From an uncultured Clostridia bacterium (GTDB taxonomy: Bacteria > Bacillota > Clostridia > TANB77 > CAG-508): a stretch of DNA of 42,847 bases. Position 1 is the first letter of the stretch. Every line of letters begins with the position of its first letter. The stretch is taken from positions 1 to 42,847 of the forward strand of contig CALXAB010000010.1 in the NCBI GenBank assembly GCA_944386175.1, given 5' to 3'. Position numbers and translations under genes: made by a program. Positions 16,839 to 25,429 of this stretch are shown here, in pieces. The notes below the pieces were generated by a model, which ran no database searches, was not told the DNA's origin, and saw only the letters and a list, made by a program, of their open reading frames with translations.

Positions 16839-17557
16839 TATCTTCTACCTCCTCTTCCTTTTGACTTTTGTGGTTCTGCATCATAAATTGGTATTGATGC
16901 TAATACTGGTAATTTAAATATTCGTTCCACTTCTTCGGCTGTTTTTACTGTTGTGTCTAACATATTAACAGTCAAAACATATAAACAAGCTACTACTGCT
17001 CCTATAAATGCAAATATTATAATATCTCTTTTATGGTTTATATTAGATGGTTCATTTGCTACTTCTGCTTCGTCTACTATAAATACGTTATCTATATTGT
17101 AAATTTCAGAAACTTTTTCTGTAAATACTGTAGCAATTTCATTGGCTATTTTGGCTGAATATGTTGGGTTTTCATTTGTTACAGAAATTTCAATAAGTTC
17201 TGTATCTTCAACTGAATTAACTTTGACATTTTTTCTTAATTCTTCTTCATCAATTTTAAGCCCAATATTTGAAATTACTTTTCTAATTATATTTTTACTT
17301 TTTACTAATTCACTATATGTTGAAACAAGTTTTGAATTTAATGTTACATCTGTAGTAGTTATTGAATTGGCTGTTTCCGATTGTCCTGATACATTGGCTG
17401 TAGCTAACACTAGTGTTGTTGAAGAAGTATACTTAGGCTCTACAAAACCAACTGTATAAATTACTCCTATAACTGCAAAAATAAGAATAATTAGGAAAAT
17501 TTGTATTTTTCTTCCCCAAAACATGTCCAATAAATCTTTTAAATTAATTTCCTCCAT
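16838..17557 (-). CDS. cpsC: Wzz-type polysaccharide chain-length regulator / kinase activator (CpsC type)
   Basis: The protein is 239 aa. It spans the membrane twice (about residues 17-38 and 178-200) around an extracellular alpha/beta domain with the Wzz-typical beginning of TSSTTLVLA and a helical middle part. Such proteins set the chain length of Wzy-made polymers and activate the CpsD kinase through their cytoplasmic tail, here NMLDTTVKTAEEVERIFKLPVLASIP-like and ending GRGGRR. ATG 17557 follows AAAGGAG. It overlaps the kinase gene by TAATG. Length and topology are those of the Gram-positive CapA/CpsC group. Confidence 0.92.
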   Translation of the reverse strand: MEEINLKDLLDMFWGRKIQIFLIILIFAVIGVIYTVGFVEPKYTSSTTLVLATANVSGQSETANSITTTDVTLNSKLVSTYSELVKSKNIIRKVISNIGLKIDEEELRKNVKVNSVEDTELIEISVTNENPTYSAKIANEIATVFTEKVSEIYNIDNVFIVDEAEVANEPSNINHKRDIIIFAFIGAVVACLYVLTVNMLDTTVKTAEEVERIFKLPVLASIPIYDAEPQKSKGRGGRR

Positions 17558-17560
17558 TTT

Positions 17561-18421
17561 TTAACTCCTTTGTATTTGTTCTTCTTCTATATTTTTCTTA
17601 TAGATATATGTATTTATAAAGTTTCCTAATATTATTACTAAAATTCCAACACCTATAGAAATGTAACCAACATTTTGAAGTTTGCTTAAAATTTCTTGTA
17701 AGATACTTTTTAATGCTTCTGATATTGCTGAATTTAGGATAAGAATATTATTTATATTAATTTTATAATTGGTAAATATGTTTATAAAAGTACAAAAAAT
17801 ACCTGTAGCAAAAATAACACTTCCAAATTGAGGTATTGCTTTTAATATTTCTTTATAGTTTGAAATTATAAGAACTAAGCTAATAATTGCAATAGCAATA
17901 ATTGATGCCTTTTTCCCCAATTCTAAATATTCTTGTATTTTTATAAAAATATTGTGTATTTTTTCTTCATATTTTGTATGTGACATTACATTTAAATATT
18001 GTTCTTCTATTTTTTCTATATATTGGTCTACTGTTTTTTGTTGTGTTGCTGTAAGTTCTTTGTCCATAGTGTTTCTAATGTTATTTTTTATATTTTCTTC
18101 TATTTCTATTGTTGAAATTTCCGTTTTTGTTCCTTCATATATGTTGTCTATAATAATTTTGGTGTCTTGTTCTATTTTTTCTTGTGTTACTATTCCTTGT
18201 AATACACTTTCGTCTAAGCCTGATTGTAATATGTAATTTTCGAATTCGTTTGTTATTTCTTCATCAATTTTTTCATAATAATTTGTTTCTGCTAATTTTT
18301 CTAATATGTATTCTTTATTAAAGATAGTAGAGTTTGCAAGATTAATAAATATTAGTAAAATTACTGTACTACATAAAATTAACATTAATAGAAATTGTAT
18401 TATTTTTTTTACTATTTTCAT
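17561..18421 (-). CDS. Multi-pass membrane protein of the sortase/capsule operon, unknown function
   Basis: The protein is 286 aa, with ATG 18421 behind AGGAGG. One N-terminal helix (about residues 7-29) is followed by about 130 polar, Glu/Lys-rich helical residues, presumably extracellular, and then by three or four hydrophobic helices (about 170-280) and a short basic/acidic tail. It is packed between the sortase gene (9 bases) and the chain-length regulator (3 bases), so it belongs to that operon. I do not recognise the family. A role in surface assembly is suggested only by position. Confidence 0.8.
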   Translation of the reverse strand: MKIVKKIIQFLLMLILCSTVILLIFINLANSTIFNKEYILEKLAETNYYEKIDEEITNEFENYILQSGLDESVLQGIVTQEKIEQDTKIIIDNIYEGTKTEISTIEIEENIKNNIRNTMDKELTATQQKTVDQYIEKIEEQYLNVMSHTKYEEKIHNIFIKIQEYLELGKKASIIAIAIISLVLIISNYKEILKAIPQFGSVIFATGIFCTFINIFTNYKININNILILNSAISEALKSILQEILSKLQNVGYISIGVGILVIILGNFINTYIYKKNIEEEQIQRS

Positions 18422-18430
18422 AAATTCCTC

Positions 18431-19042
18431 CTATTGTACCAATTCCGCATACACAACGTAACGTTGTGTTGTATACCCTATGTTGTTAAATGGATAACAT
18501 GTGTATACCATTAAAATTTCTTTTTCGTCTTGTACTGGTAATTTTTCTGTGTCGTTTTCATTTATTAATTGCATATCATATATTTTATATGTAAATTCTC
18601 CATAATCTGTAGTTACTTTTATTTCGTTTCCTATTTGGAGTTCTGAGAATCTTCTAAACATTTTCTTTGAGTTGTGACCCATGTAAATAATAGACCCTCC
18701 TTCTCCTGGAAAGTAACTTCCACTTGAGTGCCCTACTCCTTTTTTTAATATTTCTAAAGTGTCGCCATAGTATACTGGTAAACTTACATCTATTTTGGGT
18801 ATTTCGATAGTTGCATATTCTGTTCCATATTCGGGGTAATTTTCTAGCCTGTTTTTTTCTGCATTTAGTTTTATTTCCCCTTGTTCACTTGTGTTTTCTA
18901 TTTTTATTGCTACTTGATTTATTAGTTGAATGCTTTCTTCTATTGTTTGCCCTAAAAACATATAGATAGAAATTATAATTGCTAATATAATTAGTAAAGC
19001 AACTATTATATAATTAATAGTTGCTTTTAACATTTTTTTCAT
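18431..19042 (-). CDS. Sortase, class D-like
   Basis: The protein is 203 aa. Sortases are membrane-bound cysteine transpeptidases that attach surface proteins to the cell wall. One N-terminal membrane helix (about residues 10-30) is followed by the sortase beta barrel: IPKIDVSLPVYYG, the catalytic His123 in YMGHNS, Cys182 in VYTCYPF and Arg194 in QRYVVYAE. The YTCYP motif and the short linker favour class D. I placed the start at ATG 19042, eight bases behind GGAG; the TTG just upstream is unlikely. The gene directly upstream encodes a probable substrate, separated by three bases. Confidence 0.93.
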   Translation of the reverse strand: MKKMLKATINYIIVALLIILAIIISIYMFLGQTIEESIQLINQVAIKIENTSEQGEIKLNAEKNRLENYPEYGTEYATIEIPKIDVSLPVYYGDTLEILKKGVGHSSGSYFPGEGGSIIYMGHNSKKMFRRFSELQIGNEIKVTTDYGEFTYKIYDMQLINENDTEKLPVQDEKEILMVYTCYPFNNIGYTTQRYVVYAELVQ

Positions 19043-19045
19043 CAA

Positions 19046-19579
19046 TTAAGCTCCAACTGTTGTCTTTCTTTTTCTTACAACTAATGCAATAGTTAGGGCA
19101 ATTGCTACTACTGGAACAACAACTAAAACCATGTTTACAGTATTTCCTGTGTAAGCTAGTTTTGTACCACTAGAACTTAATGTAACAACTTCGATTAGTT
19201 TTCCGTCTTTATAAATTTCTACTTCTCCAGATTTGAAAACTAATGTTAAGCCTATTGTAGATGCAGCTTCTTGTGCAATAGTTTTTAATTTACTTTTTGC
19301 TTCTGCTGATAGTTCACTGTAATTTTTTGTTCCTTCTGCATCCATAACTGCTACTGCTTCATCAGCTTTTGCCATAAGAGCTTGAGCCTGTTCGTCTGTA
19401 ACTGTGTTCTCTTCTAAGTATCTTTCTACTCTTACTTTATGGCTTGTTGTCATTCCATATGCAGATAGTTTTGCATATAAGTCATCTGATAATGTATTTG
19501 AAGTTGTAGCGTTTACAAATGGTGCTACTACCATTGCTAAAACCGCAATTAACATTACGCTTATTAATATTTTTTTCAT
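19046..19579 (-). CDS. Secreted wall-anchored protein with LAYTG sorting signal (sortase partner)
   Basis: The protein is 177 aa with a perfect AAAGGAGG before ATG 19579. A cleavable signal peptide (residues 1-24, ending FVNA/TT) is followed by about 110 Ala/Glu/Lys-rich helical residues and a strand region VFKSGEVEIYKDGKLIEVV. The C-terminus is a sorting signal: LAYTG at residues 141-145, a hydrophobic helix (148-168) and a basic tail RKRKTTVGA. The motif has Ala where LPxTG or LPxTA has Pro, which is unusual. Its adjacency to the sortase gene suggests a dedicated enzyme-substrate pair, resembling the small acidic proteins found beside class D sortases. Confidence 0.85.
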   Translation of the reverse strand: MKKILISVMLIAVLAMVVAPFVNATTSNTLSDDLYAKLSAYGMTTSHKVRVERYLEENTVTDEQAQALMAKADEAVAVMDAEGTKNYSELSAEAKSKLKTIAQEAASTIGLTLVFKSGEVEIYKDGKLIEVVTLSSSGTKLAYTGNTVNMVLVVVPVVAIALTIALVVRKRKTTVGA

Positions 19580-19609
19580 TTAAAATCCTCCTTTTGTAAA
19601 TCTAAAATT

Positions 19610-19638
19610 ATTATACCATTTTACTTTTTCTTTTGCAA
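19610..19638 (-). promoter_or_regulatory. Promoter of the sortase/capsule-control operon
   Basis: TTGCAA (19633-19638), 17 bp, TATAAT (19610-19615) on the minus strand, about 35 bases before the AGGAGG-led surface-protein gene. From here the genes run with very short gaps through sortase, cpsC, cpsD and cpsB to glmM. Confidence 0.7.
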
Positions 19639-19699
19639 TAGTTTTTTTTTCAATTTTTATTTTAATTTTTACATTTTAATTTTTATATATTACCTCATT

Positions 19700-21007
19700 T
19701 TAATTTTCCTTATTTAATGTTTTTCTTCCAATTGAGTCGTATATTATATTTGTTTTTTTCATTTCCTCTAAATTATAACAGTTTCTTCCATCAATTACAA
19801 TTGGTTTTTTCATTAATTTTCCATATAATGTTATATCTAAGTTTTTTACAAAATCCCATTCTGTAAATATAAAGCATAAATCAGCATCTTTTAGTGTGTC
19901 TTCTATATTTTTGCAATATGTTATTTCATTTGGATATATTTTTTTGAAGTTCTTTTCTCCTACTGGGTCATATGCTTTTATATTTGCTCCGTCGTCTAAT
20001 AAAATTGGAATGTTTGTAAGTGATGGTGCTTCTCGTAAGTCATCTGTATTTGGTTTAAATGTAAGACCTAGCACTGCAATATTAAGTCCTTCGAAACTTT
20101 CATAATATTTTCTTGCTTTTTTTATTAATTTTAATTTTTGGTTTTCGTTAACTTCTATTGCAGATTTTATTGTTTTTATTTCATAATCATTAAAGTTTGC
20201 AAGCCAACTTAGTGCTTTTGTATCTTTCGGGAAACATGATCCTCCATATCCTATTCCTGCTTGTAAAAATTTATTGCCTATTCTTGAATCCATTCCCATT
20301 CCTTTTGCAACGTCTTGTATATTAGCACCAACAATTTCACATAAATTTGCTATTTCGTTTATATATGATATTTTTAATGCTAAGAAATCGTTTGAGGCAT
20401 ATTTTATCATTTCAGCACTTTCTCTGTCTGTTATTACATATGGTTGTCCAAAACCATCATATACTTGTTTCATAATATTTTCCGCATGTTTATTTTGAGC
20501 ACCTATAACAATTCTTTGTGCATGTAATGTATCTTTTACTGCTGTTCCTTGTGATAAAAATTCTGGGTTAGATACTATATCCACTTTTACTTTATTTTTC
20601 AAATTAGCTTTTATGAATTTTTCTATTTTTTTGTTAGTTCCTATTGGTACTGTTGATTTTACAACAATAACACAATCTTTCTCTATACTTTGTGCAATTT
20701 CTTTTGCTACTTCATATACATATTTTAAGTTTGCACTTCCGTCTTTCTTTTCTGGTGTTCCTACTCCTATAAATATTACGTCTGCATTTTTATATGCATC
20801 TTTTGCATTTAATGTATATTTTAATAATTTTGTATTTTTATGCATTAATTCTTCAAGCCCTGGTTCATATATTGGACTCTTTCCTGATTTTAATGTTTCA
20901 ATTTTTTCCTTGTCTACGTCAACACATGTAACTGTATGTCCTATTTCTGATAAGCATACTGCTGTTACTAGTCCTACGTATCCTGTTCCTGCTACTACGA
21001 TTTTCAT
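19700..21007 (-). CDS. ugd: UDP-glucose 6-dehydrogenase
   Basis: The protein is 435 aa. It oxidises UDP-glucose twice to UDP-glucuronate, an acidic sugar donor, so the polymer made by this locus probably contains uronic acid. The N-terminal NAD fold starts GTGYVGLVTAVCLSEIGH. The catalytic cysteine lies in GYGGSCFPKDTKAL (about residue 258), and the C-terminal UDP-binding domain has LGLTFKPNTDDLREAPS. ATG 21007 follows TGGAGG. It is the last gene of the 20-30 kb polysaccharide block and is separated from the sortase operon by about 120 bases containing that operon's promoter. Confidence 0.96.
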   Translation of the reverse strand: MKIVVAGTGYVGLVTAVCLSEIGHTVTCVDVDKEKIETLKSGKSPIYEPGLEELMHKNTKLLKYTLNAKDAYKNADVIFIGVGTPEKKDGSANLKYVYEVAKEIAQSIEKDCVIVVKSTVPIGTNKKIEKFIKANLKNKVKVDIVSNPEFLSQGTAVKDTLHAQRIVIGAQNKHAENIMKQVYDGFGQPYVITDRESAEMIKYASNDFLALKISYINEIANLCEIVGANIQDVAKGMGMDSRIGNKFLQAGIGYGGSCFPKDTKALSWLANFNDYEIKTIKSAIEVNENQKLKLIKKARKYYESFEGLNIAVLGLTFKPNTDDLREAPSLTNIPILLDDGANIKAYDPVGEKNFKKIYPNEITYCKNIEDTLKDADLCFIFTEWDFVKNLDITLYGKLMKKPIVIDGRNCYNLEEMKKTNIIYDSIGRKTLNKEN

Positions 21008-21041
21008 TTCTTATTACCTCCATTTATTTTATTAACACACT

Positions 21042-22496
21042 TTAAGACACCGCTTTTCTTTTTGCATACATTTTATTTAATATCGGTATATATTGTATAT
21101 TGTTTGATATAAATTTATAATTTAATAGACTATACACCATTGCACCAATTATAATTTGCACTATTATTATCAAGTATTTATTATCAAAAACATATTTAAT
21201 TCCAATAATTATGACAGTCATTATCATTGCTGTTATCAAGAATTTTAATACATATCTAACATATTTTTTTATTTCTATTTCTTTTCTTACTACTATTGTT
21301 TGTACAAGCATAACTGTTAATTCTGCAAAAATTGTTCCTATTGATGCTCCTATAGCTTGAAATTTAGGTATTAAAATCATATTAATTATAAAATTCACAA
21401 CAGCTCCTAGTATTACTGAAATAATATATATTTTATCCTTTTCTTTTGGAATTAAATATTGTGTCCTTATTACATTTGCCCAAGAAACAAATATAAGTGT
21501 TATTGCTAAAAATTGTATTACATTTCCAGTTGTAACAAATTCATTTCCTAAATATATTGGGATAAATTCAGGTGCCACAACAATTAATCCAAAACATATT
21601 GGAATTGATAAAAACATCATATATTCCATAGATTTATCAATATAAAATTTCACTTGTTTTTCTTCGCCCTTTGCTAACAAATTTGATATTCTCGGAAGCA
21701 TAACTGTTCCAAGGGCTGTTATAATACTTGTAGGAATATTAATAATCCTTTCAGCATATTCATAATAAGCAACATTTTGAACCTCTGATATTTTTCCAAG
21801 CATAATTTTATCCATTATTTTGTATACACTTACTGCGATTACTGGTATAAATAATATTAAATTAGGCTTTATATGTTTTGATATATCTTTAAATTTAGGC
21901 TTTATAAATTTAACTTCTTTTTTTAAGAAAGGCCATAGAGATAATTGGCTTATTAACGTCGAGCCTACCATCAAAAATGTATACATAGCTAAATCTTCTT
22001 TACCTTTTACAAATACGAAAATGCATATAGCAGATACTACTCTAATTATAATATTTCTTGTTACTGTCAACTTGAATTTTTCCAAACCATAAAAAAACCA
22101 TGTTATATCAAAACATGTAGATATAAGATAAATTGTTTGTATTAATGCATATGTATAATATTTATTATCAAATATAGTAATGTACCCTATATACAACACT
22201 ATCATTAAACTAGAGGTCATTAATTGCATTGCATATATTGAAAAAAATTCTTTTGATAATTTTTCTTTATCATCTCTACATTTTGCTATTGTTCTATTCC
22301 CATAATTACTTAGTCCTAGCATTGCAAACAGAACAAAATATTGAACAATTGAGTATGTATACGAATATATTCCATTTCCTTCAGCACCTATTACTCTTGA
22401 AACATATGGGGCTGTTATTAAAGGAAGTATTATTATTAATATTTGATAAACAGTATTATATATAAAATTACTTTTAACACTACTTACTTTTCCCAT
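21042..22496 (-). CDS. wzx: Polysaccharide repeat-unit flippase (Wzx type)
   Basis: The protein is 484 aa with about 12-14 hydrophobic helices. It begins KSNFIYNTVYQILIIILPLI and continues TAPYVSRVIGAEGNGIYSY, the standard beginning of Firmicute Wzx flippases, which carry lipid-linked repeat units across the membrane for polymerisation. The C-terminal half holds the polysaccharide-biosynthesis C domain. ATG 22496 follows AAAGGAA and overlaps the preceding glycosyltransferase gene by 17 bases, so the two are coupled. It works with the polymerase at 24269-25429 and the chain-length regulator at 16838-17557. Confidence 0.93.
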   Translation of the reverse strand: MGKVSSVKSNFIYNTVYQILIIILPLITAPYVSRVIGAEGNGIYSYTYSIVQYFVLFAMLGLSNYGNRTIAKCRDDKEKLSKEFFSIYAMQLMTSSLMIVLYIGYITIFDNKYYTYALIQTIYLISTCFDITWFFYGLEKFKLTVTRNIIIRVVSAICIFVFVKGKEDLAMYTFLMVGSTLISQLSLWPFLKKEVKFIKPKFKDISKHIKPNLILFIPVIAVSVYKIMDKIMLGKISEVQNVAYYEYAERIINIPTSIITALGTVMLPRISNLLAKGEEKQVKFYIDKSMEYMMFLSIPICFGLIVVAPEFIPIYLGNEFVTTGNVIQFLAITLIFVSWANVIRTQYLIPKEKDKIYIISVILGAVVNFIINMILIPKFQAIGASIGTIFAELTVMLVQTIVVRKEIEIKKYVRYVLKFLITAMIMTVIIIGIKYVFDNKYLIIIVQIIIGAMVYSLLNYKFISNNIQYIPILNKMYAKRKAVS

Positions 22497-23379
22497 TTTT
22501 ATTCCTTTCTAATTCATTTAAATATTGCTTAGGAAATAGATATTTTAAAATTCCTAAAATTGTTTTTTTATTAAATGGTTTTAATTTTATCATATTATTT
22601 AGCTCTTTCTTTGCTTCTTTTTTCATATTATTAAAAATATATAGTGTTAATAACTGCTTTGAAAAATTATATTCTACATTTTTAACTTGTTTTTTTGTTA
22701 TTTTGCCATAATATTTTCTACACCATTCTCTATAATTATTCATTCCTATAACATTACTTTTTTTAGTTCCACTTATACCATTACCACTATCATGTTCATT
22801 AAAAATCACTAAATTTTCAGGAACTTTATATACCGTATATCCTGAAGCTATTATTTTGAGCAATACAATTGAATCTTGTTTACATGGTGTATCCTCAAAA
22901 TAATTAATTTCTTCTAGAACTTTTTTTGGTACAAACCAAAAAGAAGTTGGAGCTATACATTCAATCATTTGTTGATAAATTAAACTTTCATTATAATCAA
23001 TGCTTTTTTCATTACAAAAAATTAATCCTACTTTTTCTCCTTTATGTTCATTATATAACTTATATTGTTTTTCAATTTTCTCCCTTTCGTACTCATCGTC
23101 ATCATCTAAAAAAGCTATATAATTACCTTTTGCTCTATAAATTCCTTCGTTTCTAGATAATGCTCCTCCAAGATTTTTAGAATTTTGTACATATATTATA
23201 TTTGGATATTTTTTTATCACTTCTGCTGTTTTTTCCCTTTCTTCAGGAATATTAGCATTGTCATCTACGACTATAATTTCTATATTCTTATATGTTTGGT
23301 TTAACACACTTTTTATAGCTCTTTCTATTACATTCGATCTCTTGTATGTAGTTATAATAACTGTTATTAATTCTTGCAT
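22480..23379 (-). CDS. Family 2 glycosyltransferase
   Basis: The protein is 299 aa. The GT-A fold is clear: VIITTYKRSNVIERAI at the start, VVDDNANIPEERE near residue 37, AKGNYIAFLDDDDEYE near residue 85, which contains the metal-binding Asp-x-Asp. It adds one sugar to the lipid-linked repeat unit on the cytoplasmic face; donor and acceptor cannot be deduced. ATG 23379 lies behind AAAGGAA and overlaps the true (frameshifted) end of the preceding glycosyltransferase at 23367 by about a dozen bases. The 3' end overlaps the flippase gene. Confidence 0.92.
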   Translation of the reverse strand: MQELITVIITTYKRSNVIERAIKSVLNQTYKNIEIIVVDDNANIPEEREKTAEVIKKYPNIIYVQNSKNLGGALSRNEGIYRAKGNYIAFLDDDDEYEREKIEKQYKLYNEHKGEKVGLIFCNEKSIDYNESLIYQQMIECIAPTSFWFVPKKVLEEINYFEDTPCKQDSIVLLKIIASGYTVYKVPENLVIFNEHDSGNGISGTKKSNVIGMNNYREWCRKYYGKITKKQVKNVEYNFSKQLLTLYIFNNMKKEAKKELNNMIKLKPFNKKTILGILKYLFPKQYLNELERNKNGKSK

Positions 23380-24303
23380 TTCTTTTTATTCCTTTCATCT
23401 TTTTTTGTTCCAACACTATTCACCATATTCTTCATACTCTTTCCGGTCATATATACCATTGTTGGCATGTACATTATGATATATAGTATAGGATTATAAA
23501 AATCTCTATAGCCGTTTTTTATGTAATGTTTTTTACACCATTCTATATATAAAATTGTCCATTTTATTTTTCTACCGTATTGTTATTGAATACTTTATCC
23601 CTGAGTTCAGTGAGCATGCATATCCTATAGGATTATTTTCTTTTACTTTTTTTGCATTACTAGTATATCCATCTTCTAAGTATTCTCCATAATACAACTT
23701 ATCTCTGTTTATCATCATCTTGTATTTAGAATCTATAACGTCAAATACCACATTTTCATAAATGAATTTTTCGCCTTCAATTTTAGGAAATAAAACTTCC
23801 TTTAATATTTTAGTTTTATATAATCTTAAAGTATCACCTTTAAATCCAAGCTTTTGGTATAATTCTAATCCACTCGCATATTCTATTCCTTTTGGCATTT
23901 CTGTTCCTATAACTTTATTATTTTTTGGAATCCATCTATTTCCTATAATTCCACTTACTTTTTCATTATTTTTTATCTTTTCTACTTCCTCATCTAAAAT
24001 TTGTATAGCATTTTCACTCAAAAAATCATCTGAATCTAGTATTAGTAAAAATTCAGTATTACAGTTTATTACTGCTGTATTATGTGCAATATGTTTTCCT
24101 TGATTTTCTTGTTTAATATAATTTATTTCTATTTTATTCTCTTTTTGCCATTTTTTCACTATTTCTTCTGTATTATCAGTAGAACCATCATCTATGATTA
24201 ACCATATAAAATTTTTATTTGTTTGATTTACTAGACTCTCATATGCTTTGCCTAAAATATAAACCCTGTTATATGTTGGTGTAAATACTGTTATCTTTTT
24301 CAT
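23367..24303 (-). CDS. Family 2 glycosyltransferase interrupted by a +1 shift at CGG
   Basis: The zero frame gives 242 residues and then ATA-CGG-TAG (CGG 23575-23577), so it stops at once. If the C of CGG is skipped, the frame continues GGT AGA AAA ATA AAA TGG through 69 further codons to TAA at 23367-23369. The added part (IKWTILYIEWCKKHYIKNGY, then two hydrophobic stretches) has the character of the usual C-terminal membrane-associated region of this GT2 group, giving a normal total of about 311 aa. The GT-A core is intact: TVFTPTYNR, LIIDDGSTDNT and LLILDSDDFLS. ATG 24303 follows GGAGAGGAAAG. It may be a pseudogene in the classical sense; I read it as translated through the shift. Confidence 0.8.
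23575..23577 (-). other. CGG +1 frameshift site 1 (GT2)
   Basis: The context is ACA AUA CGG UAG. Removing the C gives AUA GGU AGA and reopens the frame for 69 codons. Without the shift the next codon is a stop. Confidence 0.75.
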
Positions 24304-25429
24304 AGGCTTTCCTCTCCTCTATATCATCATTTTCTTCTTTACTATATGCTATGCAAGATAAAATCACAAAAAACATATATACATCTGACCATATTAAATT
24401 TGTTTCATAATAGCTAATAACTAGCATTCCAATTATACCTGCAATGGCAATTCTATTTACTTTATTTTTTGATTTTTCTTGCATTTTCCAAATAAATCTA
24501 ACAAATAGTGGTAAAAATACAGCAAAATTTATCGCTCCATATATCATATAAATAGCAAATAAAGAATTATGAACATTTAATGACGTACTTGTACTATTAG
24601 TTCTAAAATTTGACCCAATTCCATATAGTTCTTTTCCTTCAAATTCTTTCATCATTCTACTCCATATCATTTGTCTACCAGAATAGAAATTTTTATTTTT
24701 AGTTCCAAAATTTATTTCCACATTATGTTTCCACATTCCCACATATATATATGGAAAAAGAATAGATCCTATTATTAGTAGTAGACTTATACTTCTAAAA
24801 ATCTTTTTATTTGTTATAAAAAATGGAAAAATCATAATTAAGAAAAACATTACTACTCCCATTAGAGAAGCTCTTGAAAGTGAAAGGTATATTGTTACAA
24901 TGTTAACAATAACCATTATTAGCATTATAGTTTTCATCATTAAGGTTTTTCTTTCCATATTTTCATACAATATAAATATAAATACAATCATAATAAAGCC
25001 TAGATAACCTATACTATTAGTATTATAATTTGATTTCCCTGCAAGTAAAAACAACAAATTCCCTATAAATATTATAGTAGCACTACTCAAAATAAACCTT
25101 TTATGAATGTTAATTTTATTGGCATATAAAAACATAATATATAAATTCATAATAGTTGTTAAACTACCAAATCCTGTGTTATTAATCAAAGCTCCTGCTA
25201 TTGAATTTATTATCATTATACCCACAAAAAACAAAAGTTTCGAATCATATTTTTTTACATTTATAATAAATAATAGTATTCCTACTCCAAAGTTAACTAA
25301 TATACTATAACTTCCAATTATATTTGATATACTAGGAATAGTACATATCACTGTCCCATACATAACATATAACAATAATAATAATTCTTGAATATTATAT
25401 TTTTTTCTATTCATTCTACTATTCTTCAC
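24269..25429 (-). CDS. wzy: O-antigen ligase-like polysaccharide polymerase (Wzy type)
   Basis: The protein is 386 aa with about ten to twelve hydrophobic helices and a larger polar loop (about residues 235-285, GTKNKNFYSGRQMIWSRMMK and NVHNSLFAIYMIYG) of the kind seen in Wzy/WaaL proteins. Wzy links repeat units outside the membrane. The frame opens with GTG (25429), overlapping the preceding gene by 11 bases; a second start, ATG at 25414, is equally possible because neither has a strong ribosome binding site. The 3' end overlaps the following glycosyltransferase by 35 bases. The position, between glycosyltransferases and flippase, fits a polymerase. Confidence 0.88.
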   Translation of the reverse strand: MKNSRMNRKKYNIQELLLLLYVMYGTVICTIPSISNIIGSYSILVNFGVGILLFIINVKKYDSKLLFFVGIMIINSIAGALINNTGFGSLTTIMNLYIMFLYANKINIHKRFILSSATIIFIGNLLFLLAGKSNYNTNSIGYLGFIMIVFIFILYENMERKTLMMKTIMLIMVIVNIVTIYLSLSRASLMGVVMFFLIMIFPFFITNKKIFRSISLLLIIGSILFPYIYVGMWKHNVEINFGTKNKNFYSGRQMIWSRMMKEFEGKELYGIGSNFRTNSTSTSLNVHNSLFAIYMIYGAINFAVFLPLFVRFIWKMQEKSKNKVNRIAIAGIIGMLVISYYETNLIWSDVYMFFVILSCIAYSKEENDDIEERKAYEKDNSIYTNI

